DNA of 64,000 nucleotides, from positions 115,675,151-115,739,150 of the forward strand of contig NC_035448.2 of assembly GCF_002127325.2 (NCBI RefSeq), written 5' to 3'. This stretch comes from Helianthus annuus (lineage: Eukaryota; Streptophyta; Magnoliopsida; Asterales; Asteraceae). Numbering within the stretch: the first letter of the stretch is position 1; the number at the start of each line of letters is the position of its first letter. This document shows, in pieces, positions 1 through 10,584 of this stretch. The notes under the pieces were generated by a model. It was given only the letters and a program-made list of their open reading frames with translations, made no database searches and was not told the origin of the DNA. A program made the position numbers and the translations under genes.

Positions 1-48
1 CGCCTCCAAGCGGTGATACTCCGCATGGTGGATTTTGGGGGTGTGACA
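1..48 (+). repeat. R1 5' LTR, 3' end only
   Basis: Ends GGGGGTGTGACA, directly followed by GA and the primer-binding site. Identical to the last 48 bases of the LTR that closes at 17465 and slightly different from the R2 LTR ends, so it belongs to R1. Confidence 0.9.
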
Positions 49-51
49 GAT

Positions 52-65
52 TGGTATCAGAGCCA
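52..65 (+). other. R1 primer-binding site
   Basis: TGGTATCAGAGCCA, complementary to the 3' end of initiator methionine tRNA, two bases after the LTR. Standard for plant Ty3 and Ty1 elements. Confidence 0.9.
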
Positions 66-459
66 TTGGTTATAGTGAACTTGGTTTTAAAAAGGGGGAA
101 AGGCTTTTTAATAAAACCAGACTATAACCTGTACAGTGTTCAACGATCCACAACGGCGCTTCGCTCCACGTGCAAGACTCGACACAATAGGTGGTACGAA
201 TTATGTTTACATTGTCTGTTTGATAGTTCACATAGTACATTAGTTAACGTGATAACTGCTATTTGAGCCTTGTGTGCTTACTCTCTTCTGTCGTCCCACG
301 CTTACGCACTTTCGCGACACTTTTCTCACTCATGTTGCTTCGTTGTAAAGATCATGAGCAGACGCAGAGGACGTGGTGGTATCAACCTAACTCAAGCCCA
401 GTTGACGGCTTTGATCAATGAACAAGTTGCTGAGGCACTCGCAGCGGCTCCAGTAGGAG

Positions 460-557
460 GTATAACCTACTATTTCGACCTATCCTAGGATGTTTAGATC
501 CTACTCTCATAAACCAACCCTTGTGATAAACTTTGTCCTTCCTTACTCTCACGGCAG
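460..557 (+). other. Putative spliced intron in R1 gag (98 bp)
   Basis: Begins GTATAACC and ends CGGCAG. Removing it joins the first base of codon 36 (G459) to GT558-559 and gives a continuous frame PVGGQPAQPP. The unspliced frame stops at 486-488. R2 has a matching 96-bp intron at the same codon, so both junctions are conserved between two diverged copies. Confidence 0.72.
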
Positions 558-1274
558 GTCAACCCGCACAACCTCCTGTGTGCACGTTCAAAACATTCAT
601 GGATTGCCGACCCAGTACCTTCAGCAGGACAGAAGGAGCTGTAGGTCTTCTTCACTGGTTCGAGAAGATTGAGTCTGTTTTTGAGATGTGTGAATGCCCT
701 GAAGATCGTAGGGTGAAATTTACTACTGGAACACTTGAAGGTGCTGCGTTAACCTGGTGGAAAGCACAGGTCCAACTGCTAGGGCTGGCGGTTGCTAATG
801 CCACCCCATGGAATGACTTCAAAGAGTTGATCAAATAAGAGTACTGTAGTCGTGACGACATCCACAAGCTAGAGGTGGAACTTTTCAATTTGAAGATGAC
901 GGGGTCCGAAATCGAGGCATACACAAAGAGATCGAATGAATTAGCTATCTTGTGTCCTACTATGGTGGATCCTCCTATCAAGCGTATCGAGCTGTGCCTT
1001 AAGGGTTTAGTGCCAGAAATTCAGAGCCACGTGACCTCAGCTAATCTTGGAACCATTCAACAAATCATCCAGTTGGCTCATCGTCTCACTGATCAGGCAG
1101 TTGAGTAGAACAAATTGCCTAAGCGTATTAGCGCCACTACCATTGATGCTCCCAGTGATAACAAGCACAAGTGGGATGGAAATTCGGGCAAGGGTTCTAC
1201 TTCAGTTCAGTCTCAGTCCCAGCAGCGAAGAACTGATGACTACCAGAGTCCTAGTCAGCAATCTTCTGGTGGTC

Positions 1275-1279
1275 AAGGA
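1275..1279 (+). other. Target-site duplication of R2, left
   Basis: AAGGA, repeated at 10580-10584 directly after the R2 3' LTR. This fixes the R2 LTR start at 1280 (TGTGACACCCC), not at the second TGTGACAACC at 1381. Confidence 0.93.
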
Positions 1280-1343
1280 TGTGACACCCCAAGAAAACCA
1301 GTAAACGATACAACTTACCTAGCTTCCTCAGTGAGTACGTACC

Positions 1344-1390
1344 AAATTTCGGGACGAAATTTCTTTTAAGTTGGGGATGATGTGACAACC
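1344..1390 (+). repeat. Embedded copy of the pol-end/LTR-start junction inside the R2 LTR
   Basis: AAATTTCG-GGA-CGAAATTT (1344-1362), then a purine-rich GTTGGGGATGA, then TGTGACAACC at 1381. The same order occurs at the true LTR boundary at 7982-8020. Copies also occur at 8084-8130, 14427-14472 (R1) and, reversed, at 62666-62712 (R6). Confidence 0.85.
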
Positions 1391-2546
1391 CGAATTTTAG
1401 GACCTTCAGTTGTGCTATGATATAACCAGTATGAATATTATGTGTTTAGGTGACATGCTAATGAAATATTACGTTATATCGTGTTATGTGTTATTTGTGT
1501 GTAATAAGTGTATGTATGCTTGGTCGCACGATAGGAACCCGATCGTATGAACCCTTTGGGTCGCACCACTCTCGATGGCACATCTTCACCCTGTGCACAA
1601 TTGTTCTCAGCCCAAATAGAACTCAAGGATGGGTTTGGCCCATTCCCTATTATACGTACATATATCCCATTTGGGGGATTAGTTTCCCATAACTATTAAA
1701 ACACACAAAGATAACCAAACCCTAACCTCTCTCACCCTCCTTTGAAGTCGACGGCAACCTCCTACTCTTACCTCGAAGTTCCTTGTTTCAGGCGACCATA
1801 ATTCCATTATTTATCCTGGTTAGTGTTTCACTTTAGCCAATTTAGTATTAATTAATACATGAAGCATGTGTTCGTTTGTGTTAAATGTGACGTATGTTAA
1901 ACTGTTCTTGCATGATATATGGTAATTAAAGTTTCATGTTAATAAATTATTGATGAACAACAATGATTTTAAACTGTCAGATGTGACGGTCATGATCTGG
2001 CGTGAGGAACTAGGGTTGTATATGAAAACTTTTGACAAAAAGATGTTCGTACAAATTATTATACAAACGGTGGTGATTCGGTTCTAGAACTAGGTTGCGA
2101 ATTAGTGGAAGTATTATAATAATGATCGAGATTGGTGTCCTAAATTAATTTGGCCATTGCTTGAATTTATCTAAAAGTGTGGGTGCTAGTCAGTGATGTG
2201 GCCCACTGGTAATTGTTTGAATATTACTAATGAACGTATGATTCAATGATGATGGATGATGATGGCATGAATGCCCTAAATTGATTCAATTAGAAACATG
2301 AAAATATGGGTAACGGTTGTTATGATTTTATTAGATTTGGGAATTCACAGGGATCAAAAGAAGTAACAAATTTGTTTTCTTAATAGTCATGCTAAGCATG
2401 ATTGATATGAAAAAGACTTGCAAAATGACAAATTAAATTGATCAGATTTATGTTAGTGATGAGATTAAATTGGTAACTGCTTGATTGATTGATTTGTTTG
2501 TGGAATGTGTAACTAATTTCCTTAAATCACGACGGTATGAAACCGA

Positions 2547-2922
2547 TCGCACAACCACAATCGCACAAGATCAGAACACATAAGTTCTGATCGCACAAGT
2601 TGTTAAAATCGCACAAGATCGGTTCTTTGATGATCTAGTCGCACAAGACTCCAATCGCACAAGTTGTCTATAGTCGCACAAGGCTAACTGGACCGCACAT
2701 GATTGTTTGTTTAATTGTTTTTGGGCCGTATGTTGTATTTTGGGCTGGGTAATAAGACTGGTCATACATGATACATGGATAGCACAAGATGGACCATTTA
2801 CGTACATGTTTGGACTATTTGCTTATATGTTGGGCCGGGTATTATTTGGGCTTAGAGATTTATATCGCACAATATGGTTGGGGCGCACAAGCTCAACGGC
2901 CCAACCATCCGAGTCGCACAAG
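2547..2922 (+). repeat. TCGCACAAG motif array in R2 5' LTR
   Basis: Seven exact copies of TCGCACAAG plus variants such as CGCACAAC and GCGCACAAG, irregularly spaced. The 3' LTR carries the same array at 9287-9662. The pattern looks like clustered binding sites; function unknown. Confidence 0.85.
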
Positions 2923-3117
2923 TTAAGAGTGTTATGCTTTGACTGTTAATATGAAATTCTGTGCTTGCCATGATCTACGTGCGTATAACGTATTAACTTG
3001 CTGTGTTACATACGTGCATTACTTTAGTCAAAACCTGACTTGTGTGGTAACCCTGTTAGGCCGTGGTTGACCACCCTTAGTTCAAGAACCTTTTGTGTAT
3101 CTGCCGAGCAAACCAAA

Positions 3118-3558
3118 GTGAGTTCACACAGCCAAGGCATGGGGTTCCCGGGTGGGAATGGGATTGGATGACTTATCGTATATACTCAGATGATAGAACC
3201 TAACGACAAGATACAGCTAGACTAGTAACACTTATTGAACTGATCTTTGCACACCTGCCAAGGGTTGGCCGCGATATTATGACTGACTTCGCACACCTGC
3301 CATAGGAAGGCCGCGAACTAAAATTACTTATCTTCGCACATCTGCCTGGGAGGCCGCGATACAAATAAACCTAGTCTAGAATACTTGGGAAAAACATCCC
3401 CTAATATCTTCGTATACCTGCCTGGGAGGCCGTGATGGAAACTAATACGATACATGACATAACGAACGAACATACTACTACTCACACTATACTATTACTG
3501 AACTATTAACTGTGAACTCGCTCAACTAGTTGTTGACTCTCTGCTGCATGCCTTGCAG
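3118..3558 (+). other. Putative intron in R2 5' LTR leader
   Basis: Donor AAA|GTGAGTTC at 3118 and acceptor CCTTGCAG|G at 3558. Equivalent donor/acceptor pairs occur in the LTRs of R1 (16557-17163), R6 (32695-33138, minus) and R7 (36950-37955). The 3' LTR copy is 9858-10298. Splicing itself is not shown. Confidence 0.5.
3246..3436 (+). repeat. Hairpin array in R2 5' LTR
   Basis: Four degenerate units of the form TTCGCACACCTGCC...GGCCGCGA, each able to fold by pairing TCGC with GCGA. They lie within the putative leader intron. The 3' LTR copy is 9986-10176. The R1 and R6 LTRs have differently worded hairpin arrays in the matching place. Confidence 0.75.
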
Positions 3559-3844
3559 GACCTTAGGTACTTATGGAGCTTGCACAAGGAGGAGCAGGTC
3601 GTTGTGGGATACGGATCGTAGACGTTATGATAAACAATTGAACTTATAAATTTACTTTGGGTTTTCATATTATGCTTCCGCTACTTAATTTACGTTTAGT
3701 TGAACATCAATCATGTCGTGATGAATTACATTAACTACTTTTAATATTGGATACTATGTTCGATATGATTGGTGGCTTGATCCTGGTCATGTCACGCCTC
3801 CAAGCGGTGGTACTCCGCGTGTGGATTTTGGGGGTGTGACAGAT

Positions 3845-3858
3845 TGGTATCAGAGCCA
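3845..3858 (+). other. R2 primer-binding site
   Basis: TGGTATCAGAGCCA, three bases after the 5' LTR; matches initiator methionine tRNA. Confidence 0.92.
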
Positions 3859-4153
3859 TTGGTTATAGAGAACTTGGTTTTAATATGGGAAAACGTTTTA
3901 TTAAAACCAGACTATAACCAGTACAGTGCTCTCAACGATCCACAACGACGCTTCGCTCCACGTGCAAGACTCGACATCCTAGGTAATAAGGTTTATGTTT
4001 ATTACCTGCTTGCTAGAAACGTATAGAACTTTGCTCGTATTACGCTTAGATACACATGACTTTATTACATGAGAATACCTACGTGCTTACGCTTTTCTGT
4101 CATCGCCCTACTCGCGAACCATTCTCACTTACGCTACTTTTACAATGAAGATC

Positions 4154-5569
4154 ATGTCTGGACGAATTAACATGACTCAAGCCCAGCTAGAGGCTCTCGT
4201 TCAAGCTCAAGTTGCTGCGGCACTTGCAGCCGCACAAGCAGGAGGTATATCCTGTGGTTATAGCACACACTAGGATCTTTAGATCCTACACTCCTAAACT
4301 AGCCCTTGTAATTAAACTTTGTCCTATTCGTACACAATAGGTCAACACGCGCAGCAACCTGTCTGCACCTTCAAGAACTTCATGGACTGTCGTCCAAGCT
4401 CATTTACTGGCACCGAGGGGGCAGTGGGACTCCTCCATTGGTTTGAGAAGCTAGAGTCAGTATTTGAGATGTGCGAATGCCCTGAGGCTCGCAGGGTCAA
4501 GTATGCCACTGGCACGTTGGAAGGGATTGCGCTCACCTGGTGGAACACGCAAGTACAGATCCTAGGGTTGGCAGCTGCTAACGCCACACCTTGGGAGGAT
4601 TTCAAGGAATTGATTAAGCGTGACTACTGCACGCGAGACGACATCCACAAGCTGGAGAATGAGTTATACCACTTGAAGATGACGGGGTCAGAGATAGAGG
4701 CTTACACGAAACGGTCAAATGAACTGGCCATCTTATGTCCAACAATGGTGGATCCTCCAGTTAAACGCATTGAGTTGTATCTCAAGGGGCTTGCGCCAGA
4801 GATTCAGAGCCACGTGACGTCGGCTAACCTCAACAATATCCAAGACATTCAGCGTCTTGCTCACCGACTCACCGATCAAGCAGTGGATCAGAACAAGTTG
4901 CCCAAACGCATCAGTGCTACCACATCAGCCGCTACTCCTACTACTCCCAGTGACAACAAAAGAAAGTGGGATGGGTATTCTAGCAAAGGTTCAGCAACAG
5001 TTCAGTCGCAAGCTCAGCAACAGAAGACTGACCACTACCAGAGTCCTAGTCAGCAGTCTTCTAGTAGTCGTGGACAGAGAAGATATCAAGGATTTCACCC
5101 CAAGTGTCACAACTGCAACAGACACCACAGCAGCCAGTGCAACAAGGGTCGTTGCCAAAGGGGTCTCAAGATGGGGCACGAGGCCAAAGACTGTAGGAGC
5201 CCACGGCCTGCGAATCGAAACCAGCAACCGCAACTACCAGCTCCACAGAACCAACAGCAGCAGCCAACACTCTTAACCACCAAACATGTAGTAGAATTAG
5301 CTAATGGTAAGAGTCTAGAAGCCACGCATGTAGTCAGGGGTTGTAGCAGCAGCCAACACTCTTATTCCCATAGTCTTGGGAAGCTTCGAGATGTGCATAG
5401 ACTACCGGGAACTCAACAAGGTGACGGTGAAGGACCGTTATCCTCTTCCACGTATAGACGACTCATTCGACCAGTTGCAAGGGTCGTGTTACTATTCCAA
5501 GATAGACTTAAGGTCAGGTTACCATCAGCTGAGAGTCCGAGAGGAGGACGTCTCCAAGACAGCATTTAG
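4154..5569 (+). pseudogene. R2 gag with 96-bp intron; C-terminus out of frame
   Basis: ATG at 4154 encodes a short N-terminus (SGRINMTQAQLEAL). Intron 4245-4340 is then removed to join codon G4244 + GT4341-4342, after which one frame runs to 5569. Visible parts: capsid-like domain with LTWWNTQVQ, then a Gln/Ser-rich linker, then zinc knuckles. The first knuckle is CHNCNRHHSSQC. The second reads CQRGLKMGHEAKDC, with Gly in place of the second Cys, so it is damaged. After about 5275 the frame crosses two deletions and reads pol sequence out of frame. The third knuckle and the protease active site seen in R1 are missing. Role: capsid protein; fused to pol in intact relatives. Confidence 0.85.
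4245..4340 (+). other. Putative spliced intron in R2 gag (96 bp)
   Basis: GTATATCC at the start and ACAATAG at the end. Removal gives AQAGGQHAQQPVCTFK in frame. It is at the same codon and phase as the R1 intron at 460-557. The unspliced reading stops at 4271-4273 (TAG). Confidence 0.75.
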
Positions 5570-7981
5570 AACTCGATACGGCCACTACGAGTTTCTTGTC
5601 ATGCCGTTCGGGTTAACGAACGCGCCTGCCGTATTTATGGACCTTATGAACAGGGTGTGCAAACCCTACCTGGACAAATTCGTGATAGTTTTTATTGACG
5701 ACATCCTGATCTACTCCAAGAGTCAGGAGGAACACGAGCAGCACTTACGATTTATTTTGGAACTCCTACGAAAGGAACAGCTGTACACCAAGTTTTCGAA
5801 ATGTGACTTCTGGCTTCGTGAAGTCCACTTTCTAGGCCACGTAGTAAACGAGGATGGGATCCATGTTGATCCATCCAAGGTAGATTCGATCAGGAACTGG
5901 CCTGCACCGCGTACGCCAATGTAAATACGCCAATTCTTGGGTTTGGCGGGATACTACAGACGGTTTATCAAGGACTTTTCGAAGATTACACAGCCGCTTA
6001 CACTACTGACACAGAAGGGTGTCACCTACCGTTGGGGTAACACCCAGGAAACTGCTTTTCAGCACTTAAAGGATAGACTTTGCAGTGCACCTATCCTCTC
6101 ATTGCCAGAGGGCACGGACGATTTTATGGTCTATTGTGATGCATCCATCCAGGGTCTTGGATGTGTGTTAATGCAGCGCGACAAGGTCATTGCTTACGCT
6201 TCACGCCAACTCAAGGTTCACGAACGGAACTACACGACGCACGATTTAGGGCTGGGAGCTGTTGTTTTTGCACTCAAGATATGGCGACACTACCTGTACG
6301 GTACCAAGTGCACTATTTACACCGATCACATGAGTCTCGAGCATATCTTCAGACAGAAGGAATTAAACATGCGTCAACGTCGATGGGTTGAACTACTTAA
6401 CGATTACGAATGCGCTATTAAGTACCATCCAGGCAAAGCCAATGTTGTGGCTGACGCCCTCAGTCGGAAAGACACTACACCTAAGCGCGTGCGAGCATTG
6501 CAGCTCACTATTCAGTCTAGTCTTCCTGCACAGATACAAAACGCTCAGGTAGAAGCATCGAAACCAGAAAACGTCAGGGCTGAAGCCTTACGCGGCTCGA
6601 GGCAACGATTAGAACAAAAGGAAGACGGTGCCTACTATGTAACAGGGCGTATTTGAGTCCCACTTTATGGAGACTTACGCGAGCTTGTAGTGGACGAAGC
6701 TCACAAATATCGCTACTCGGTACATCCAGGGTCGGATAAAATGTACCACGACATCAGAACTACTTATTGGTGGCCTAGCATGAAGGCCCACATCGCTACC
6801 TATGTCAGCAAATGCTTGGCTTGTGCAAAAGTCAAGGCAGAGTATCAGAAACCAGCAGGCTTACTTCAGCAACCAAAGATACCACAACGGAAATGGGAGG
6901 AAATTTCCATGGATTTTGTTACAAGCCTACCTAGATCCCAGCGCGGGAACGATACTATTTGGGTGATCGTGGATCGACTCACCAAGTCTGCTCATTTCTT
7001 GGATATCAAAGAAACAGACAAGTTTTCCACACTAGCAGACATATACTTGAAAGAAGTAGTCTCAAGGCACGGGGTGCCCACCTCTATCATTTCGGATCAC
7101 GATGCACGATTCACGTCAGATCTATGGCAAGCGATGCACAAAGCTTTTGGCTCTCGGTTAGATATGAGCACGGCTTATCACCCTCAGACGGATGGACAGT
7201 CTGAGCGCACGATTCAAACTCTAGAAGATATGCTTCGGGCATGTGTTATTGATTTCGGCAACAGCTGGGAAAAACATCTCCCTTTAGTGGAGTTTTCGTA
7301 CAATAACAATTACCACACCAGCATACAAGCCGCTCCATTCGAGGCATTGTACGGGCGTAAATGCCGGTCACCTCTCTGTTGGGCAGAGGTGGGGTATAGT
7401 CAGATCACGGGTCCAGAACTTATAGTCGACACCACGGAAAAGATTGCACAAATACGACAACGCATGGCGGCAGCTCGCGACCGTCAGAAAAGCTACGCGG
7501 ATAAGCGTAGGAAGCCATTGGAATTTCAGGTCGGGGACCGGGTTTTACTTAAAGTATCACCCTGGAAGGGTGTGGTTCGTTTTGGGAAACGGGGCAAACT
7601 CAATCCGCGGTATGTCGGACCGTTCGAAATCGCAGAAAGCATAGGCACAGTAGCCTACAGACTGAACTTACCAGCTGAACTCGGGGCAGTTCACAACGTT
7701 TTCCACGTGTCGAATCTGAAGAAATGTCTGTCAGATGAGACCCTCATAATTCCCTTGAAAGAGCTCACTATCGACGAACAGTTGCACTTCGTCGAGGAAC
7801 CAGTTGAAATCACGGACCGGGATGTTAAGGTCCTCAAGCACAAGAGAATCCCTCATGTTCGAGTTCGTTGGAACTCCCGTCGTGGCCCAGAGTTCACCTG
7901 GGAACTCGAAGATCAGATGAAAGAAAAGTACCCCCAATTGTTCGCGAACAGTACAACCACTACTAAGGCAGAAGCTACCAC

Positions 7982-8002
7982 GGAATTTCGGGACGAAATT
8001 CC
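7982..8002 (+). other. Pre-PPT palindrome of R2
   Basis: GGAATTTCG-GGA-CGAAATTCC, nine-base perfect arms, ending 17 bases before the LTR start at 8020. It codes for the EFRDEI end of pol here, but the same palindrome persists in elements without pol. Confidence 0.85.
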
Positions 8003-8010
8003 AGATCAAC

Positions 8011-8019
8011 GGGGGAGGA
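8011..8019 (+). other. R2 polypurine tract
   Basis: GGGGGAGGA directly before TGTGACACC of the 3' LTR; primes plus-strand DNA synthesis. Confidence 0.88.
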
Positions 8020-10579
8020 TGTGACACCCCAGGAAAACCAGTAAACGATACAACTTACCTAGCTTCCTCAGTGAGTACGTACCAAATTTCGGGACGAAAT
8101 TTCTTTTAAGTTGGGGATGATGTGACAACCCGAATTTTAGGACCTTCAGTTGTGCTATGATATAACCAGTATGAATATTATGTGTTTAGGTGACATGCTA
8201 ATGAAATATTACGTTATATCGTGTTATGTGTTATTTGTGTGTAATAAGTGTATGTATGCTTGGTCGCACGATAGGAACCCGATCGTATGAACCCTTTGGG
8301 TCGCACCACTCTCGATGGCACATCTTCACCCTGTGCACAACTGTTCTCAGCCCAAATAGAACTCAAGGATGGGTTTGGCCCATTCCCTATTATACGTACA
8401 TATATCCCATTTGGAGGATTAGTTTCCCATAACTATTAAAACACACAAAGATAACCAAACCCTAACCTCTCTCACCCTCCTTTGAAGTCGACGACAACCT
8501 CCTACTCTTACCTCGAAGTTCCTTGTTTCAGGCGACCATAATTCCATTATTTATCCTGGTTAGTGTTTCACTTTAGCCAATTTAGTATTAATTAATACAC
8601 GAAGCATGTGTTCGTTTGTGTTAAATGTGACGTATGTTAAACTGTTCTTGCATGATATATGGTAATTAAAGTTTCATGTTAATAAATTATTGATGAACAA
8701 CAATGATTTTAAACTGTCAGATGTGACGGTCATGATCTGGCGTGAGGAACTAGGGTTGTATATGAAAACTTTTGACAAAAAGGTGTTCGTACAAATTATT
8801 ATACAAACGGTGGTGGTTCGGTTCTAGAACTAGGTTGCGAATTAGTGGAAGTATTATAATAATGATCGAGATTGGTGTCCTAAATTAATTTGGCCATTGC
8901 TTGAATTTATCTGAAAGTGTGGGTGCTAGTCAGTGATGTGGCCCACTGGTAATTGTTTGAATATTACTAATGAACGTATGATTCAATGATGATGGATGAT
9001 GATGGCATGAATGCCCTAAATTGATTCAATTAGAAACATGAAAATATGGGTAACTGTTGTTATGATTTTATTAGATTTGGGAATTCACAGGGATCAAAAG
9101 AAGTAACAAATTTGTTTTCTTAATAGTCATGCTAAGCATGATTGATATGAAAAAGACTTGCAAAATGACAAATTAAATTGATCAGATTTATGTTAGTGAT
9201 GAGATTAAATTGGTAACTGCTTGATTGATTGATTTGTTTGTGGAATGTGTAACTAATTTCCTTAAATCACGACGCTATGAAACCGATCGCACAACAACAA
9301 TCGCACAAGATCAGAACACATAAGTTCTGATCGCACAAGTCGTTAAAATCGCACAAGATCGGTTCTTTGATGATCTAGTCGCACAAGACTCCAATCGCAC
9401 AAGTTGTCTATAGTCGCACAAGGCTAACTGGACCGCACATGATTGTTTGTTTAATTGTTTTTGGGCCGTATGTTGTATTTTGGGCTGGGTAATAAGACTG
9501 GTCGTACATGATACATGGATAGCACAAGATGGACCATTTACGTACATGTTTGGACTATTTGCTTATATGTTGGGCCGGGTATTATTTGGGCTTAGACATT
9601 TATATCGCACAATATGGTTGGGGCGCACAAGCTCAACGGCCCAACCATCCGAGTCGCACAAGTTAAGAGTGTTATGCGTTGACTGTTAATATGAAATTCT
9701 GTGCTTGCCATGATCTACGTGCGTATAACGTATTAACTTGCTGTGTTACATACGTGCATTACTTTAGTCAAAACCTGACTTGTGTGGTAACCCTGTTAGG
9801 CCGTGGTTGACCACCCTTAGTTCAAGAACCTTTTGTGTATCTGCCGAGCAAACCAAAGTGAGTTCACACAGCCAAGGCATGGGGTTCCCGGGTGGGAATG
9901 GAATTGGATGACTTATCGTATATACTCAGATGATAGAACCTAACGACAAGATACGGCTAGACTAGTAACACTTATTGAACTGATCTTCGCACACCTGCCA
10001 AGGGTTGGCCGCGATATTATGACTGACTTCGCACACCTGCCATAGGAAGGCCGCGAACTAAAATTACTAATCTTCGCACACCTGCCTGGGAGGCCGCGAT
10101 ACAAATAAACCTAGTCTAGAATACTTGGGAAAAACATCCCCTAATATCTTCGTATACCTGCCTGGGAGGCCGCGATGGAAACTAATACGATACATGACAT
10201 AACGAACGAACATACTACTACTCACACTATACTATTACTGAACTATTAACTGTGAACGCGCTCAACTAGTTGTTGACTCTCTGCTGCATGCCTTGCAGGA
10301 CCTTAGGTACTTATGGAGCTTGCACAAGGAGGAGCAGGTCGTTGTGGGATACGGATCGTAGACGTTATGATAAACAATTGAACTTATAACTTTACTTTGG
10401 GTTTTCATATTATGCTTCCGCTACTTAATTTACGTTTAGTTGAACATCAATCATGTCGTGATGAATTACATTAACTACTTTTAATATTAGATACTATGTT
10501 CGATATGATTGGTGGCTTGATCCTAGTCATGTCACGCCTCCAAGCGGTGGTACTCCGTGTGGATTTTGGGGGTGTGACA
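8020..10579 (+). repeat. R2 3' LTR (2560 bp)
   Basis: Near-identical to 1280-3841, with about 25 substitutions and a 2-bp indel near the end by eye. Carries the same embedded junction (8084-8130), TCGCACAAG array (9287-9662), putative intron (9858-10298) and hairpin array (9986-10176). It ends at GTGTGACA and is followed by the duplication AAGGA, not by a primer-binding site. Confidence 0.93.
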
Positions 10580-10584
10580 AAGGA
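10580..10584 (+). other. Target-site duplication of R2, right
   Basis: AAGGA, matching 1275-1279. After it the R1 gag frame resumes in register. Confidence 0.93.

Larger units (their letters stand above)
354..1279 (+). pseudogene. R1 gag, 5' part, broken by stops and by R2
   Basis: Start ATG at 354 opens an arginine/glycine-rich N-terminus that continues in frame only if 460-557 is removed as an intron. After it, the capsid-like region reads in one frame from 558, including the CTFKTFMDCRP and GTLEGAALTWWKAQV segments that match the R2 copy at 4355-4560. In-frame stops sit at 836-838 (TAA) and 1106-1108 (TAG). R2 cuts the frame after codon GGA at 1277-1279; gag resumes at 10585 with a TAG stop and then the zinc knuckles. 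The product would have been the structural capsid protein that packages element RNA. Three stops and a 9.3 kb insertion make this a pseudogene. Confidence 0.88.
1280..3841 (+). repeat. R2 5' LTR (2562 bp)
   Basis: Starts TGTGACACCCC and ends GGGTGTGACA. Its first 100 bases repeat the layout of a pol end: palindrome, purine-rich run, then TGTGACAACC at 1381. It then holds an AT-rich TATA-like stretch near 1650-1675, a TCGCACAAG array (2547-2922), a putative leader intron (3118-3558) and a hairpin array (3246-3436). Confidence 0.93.
5376..8024 (+). pseudogene. R2 pol remnant: RT, RNase H, integrase; no protease
   Basis: One frame, one step off the gag frame. RT starts late, at [11 protein letters not shown], without the usual [14 protein letters not shown] lead-in, and keeps FIDDIL at the active site. 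RNase H follows ([18 protein letters not shown]). Integrase has the H-H-C-C zinc region near 6710-6830, then the catalytic Asp in MDFVTSLP, Asp in SDHDARF and Glu in [12 protein letters not shown], and ends in a chromodomain-like tail ([16 protein letters not shown]). Stops: TAA 5922-5924 at the RT-RNase H junction and TGA 6654-6656 before integrase. From about 6690 to the end, integrase is a clean 1.3 kb frame. The stop TGA at 8022 lies inside the LTR. Confidence 0.88.
1280..10579 (+). mobile_element. R2: young Ty3/gypsy element inserted in R1 gag
   Basis: Two LTRs (1280-3841 and 8020-10579), primer-binding site, gag, a pol lacking protease, and a polypurine tract, flanked by the duplication AAGGA. 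By eye the LTRs differ at about 25 of 2560 positions (about 1%), which at 1.3e-8 per site per year would mean roughly 0.4 million years; both count and rate are approximate. It has two internal deletions and in-frame stops, so either it moved with help or it decayed quickly. It is related to, but distinct from, its host R1. Confidence 0.93.

Noticed and set aside
1486..1692. 68-codon frame recurring at 8226-8432
   Set aside because: Lies in the R2 LTR around the presumed promoter; recurrence only reflects LTR identity.
1381..3841. LTR starting at TGTGACAACC (1381)
   Set aside because: The 1280-1380 stretch is repeated in the other LTR and the AAGGA duplication abuts 1280, so the LTR starts there.
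3844..3860. Possible tRNA-like sequence GGTATCAGAGCC
   Set aside because: Only the primer-binding site; no cloverleaf nearby. The same holds at 52, 20408, 38126, 49408 and 57652.
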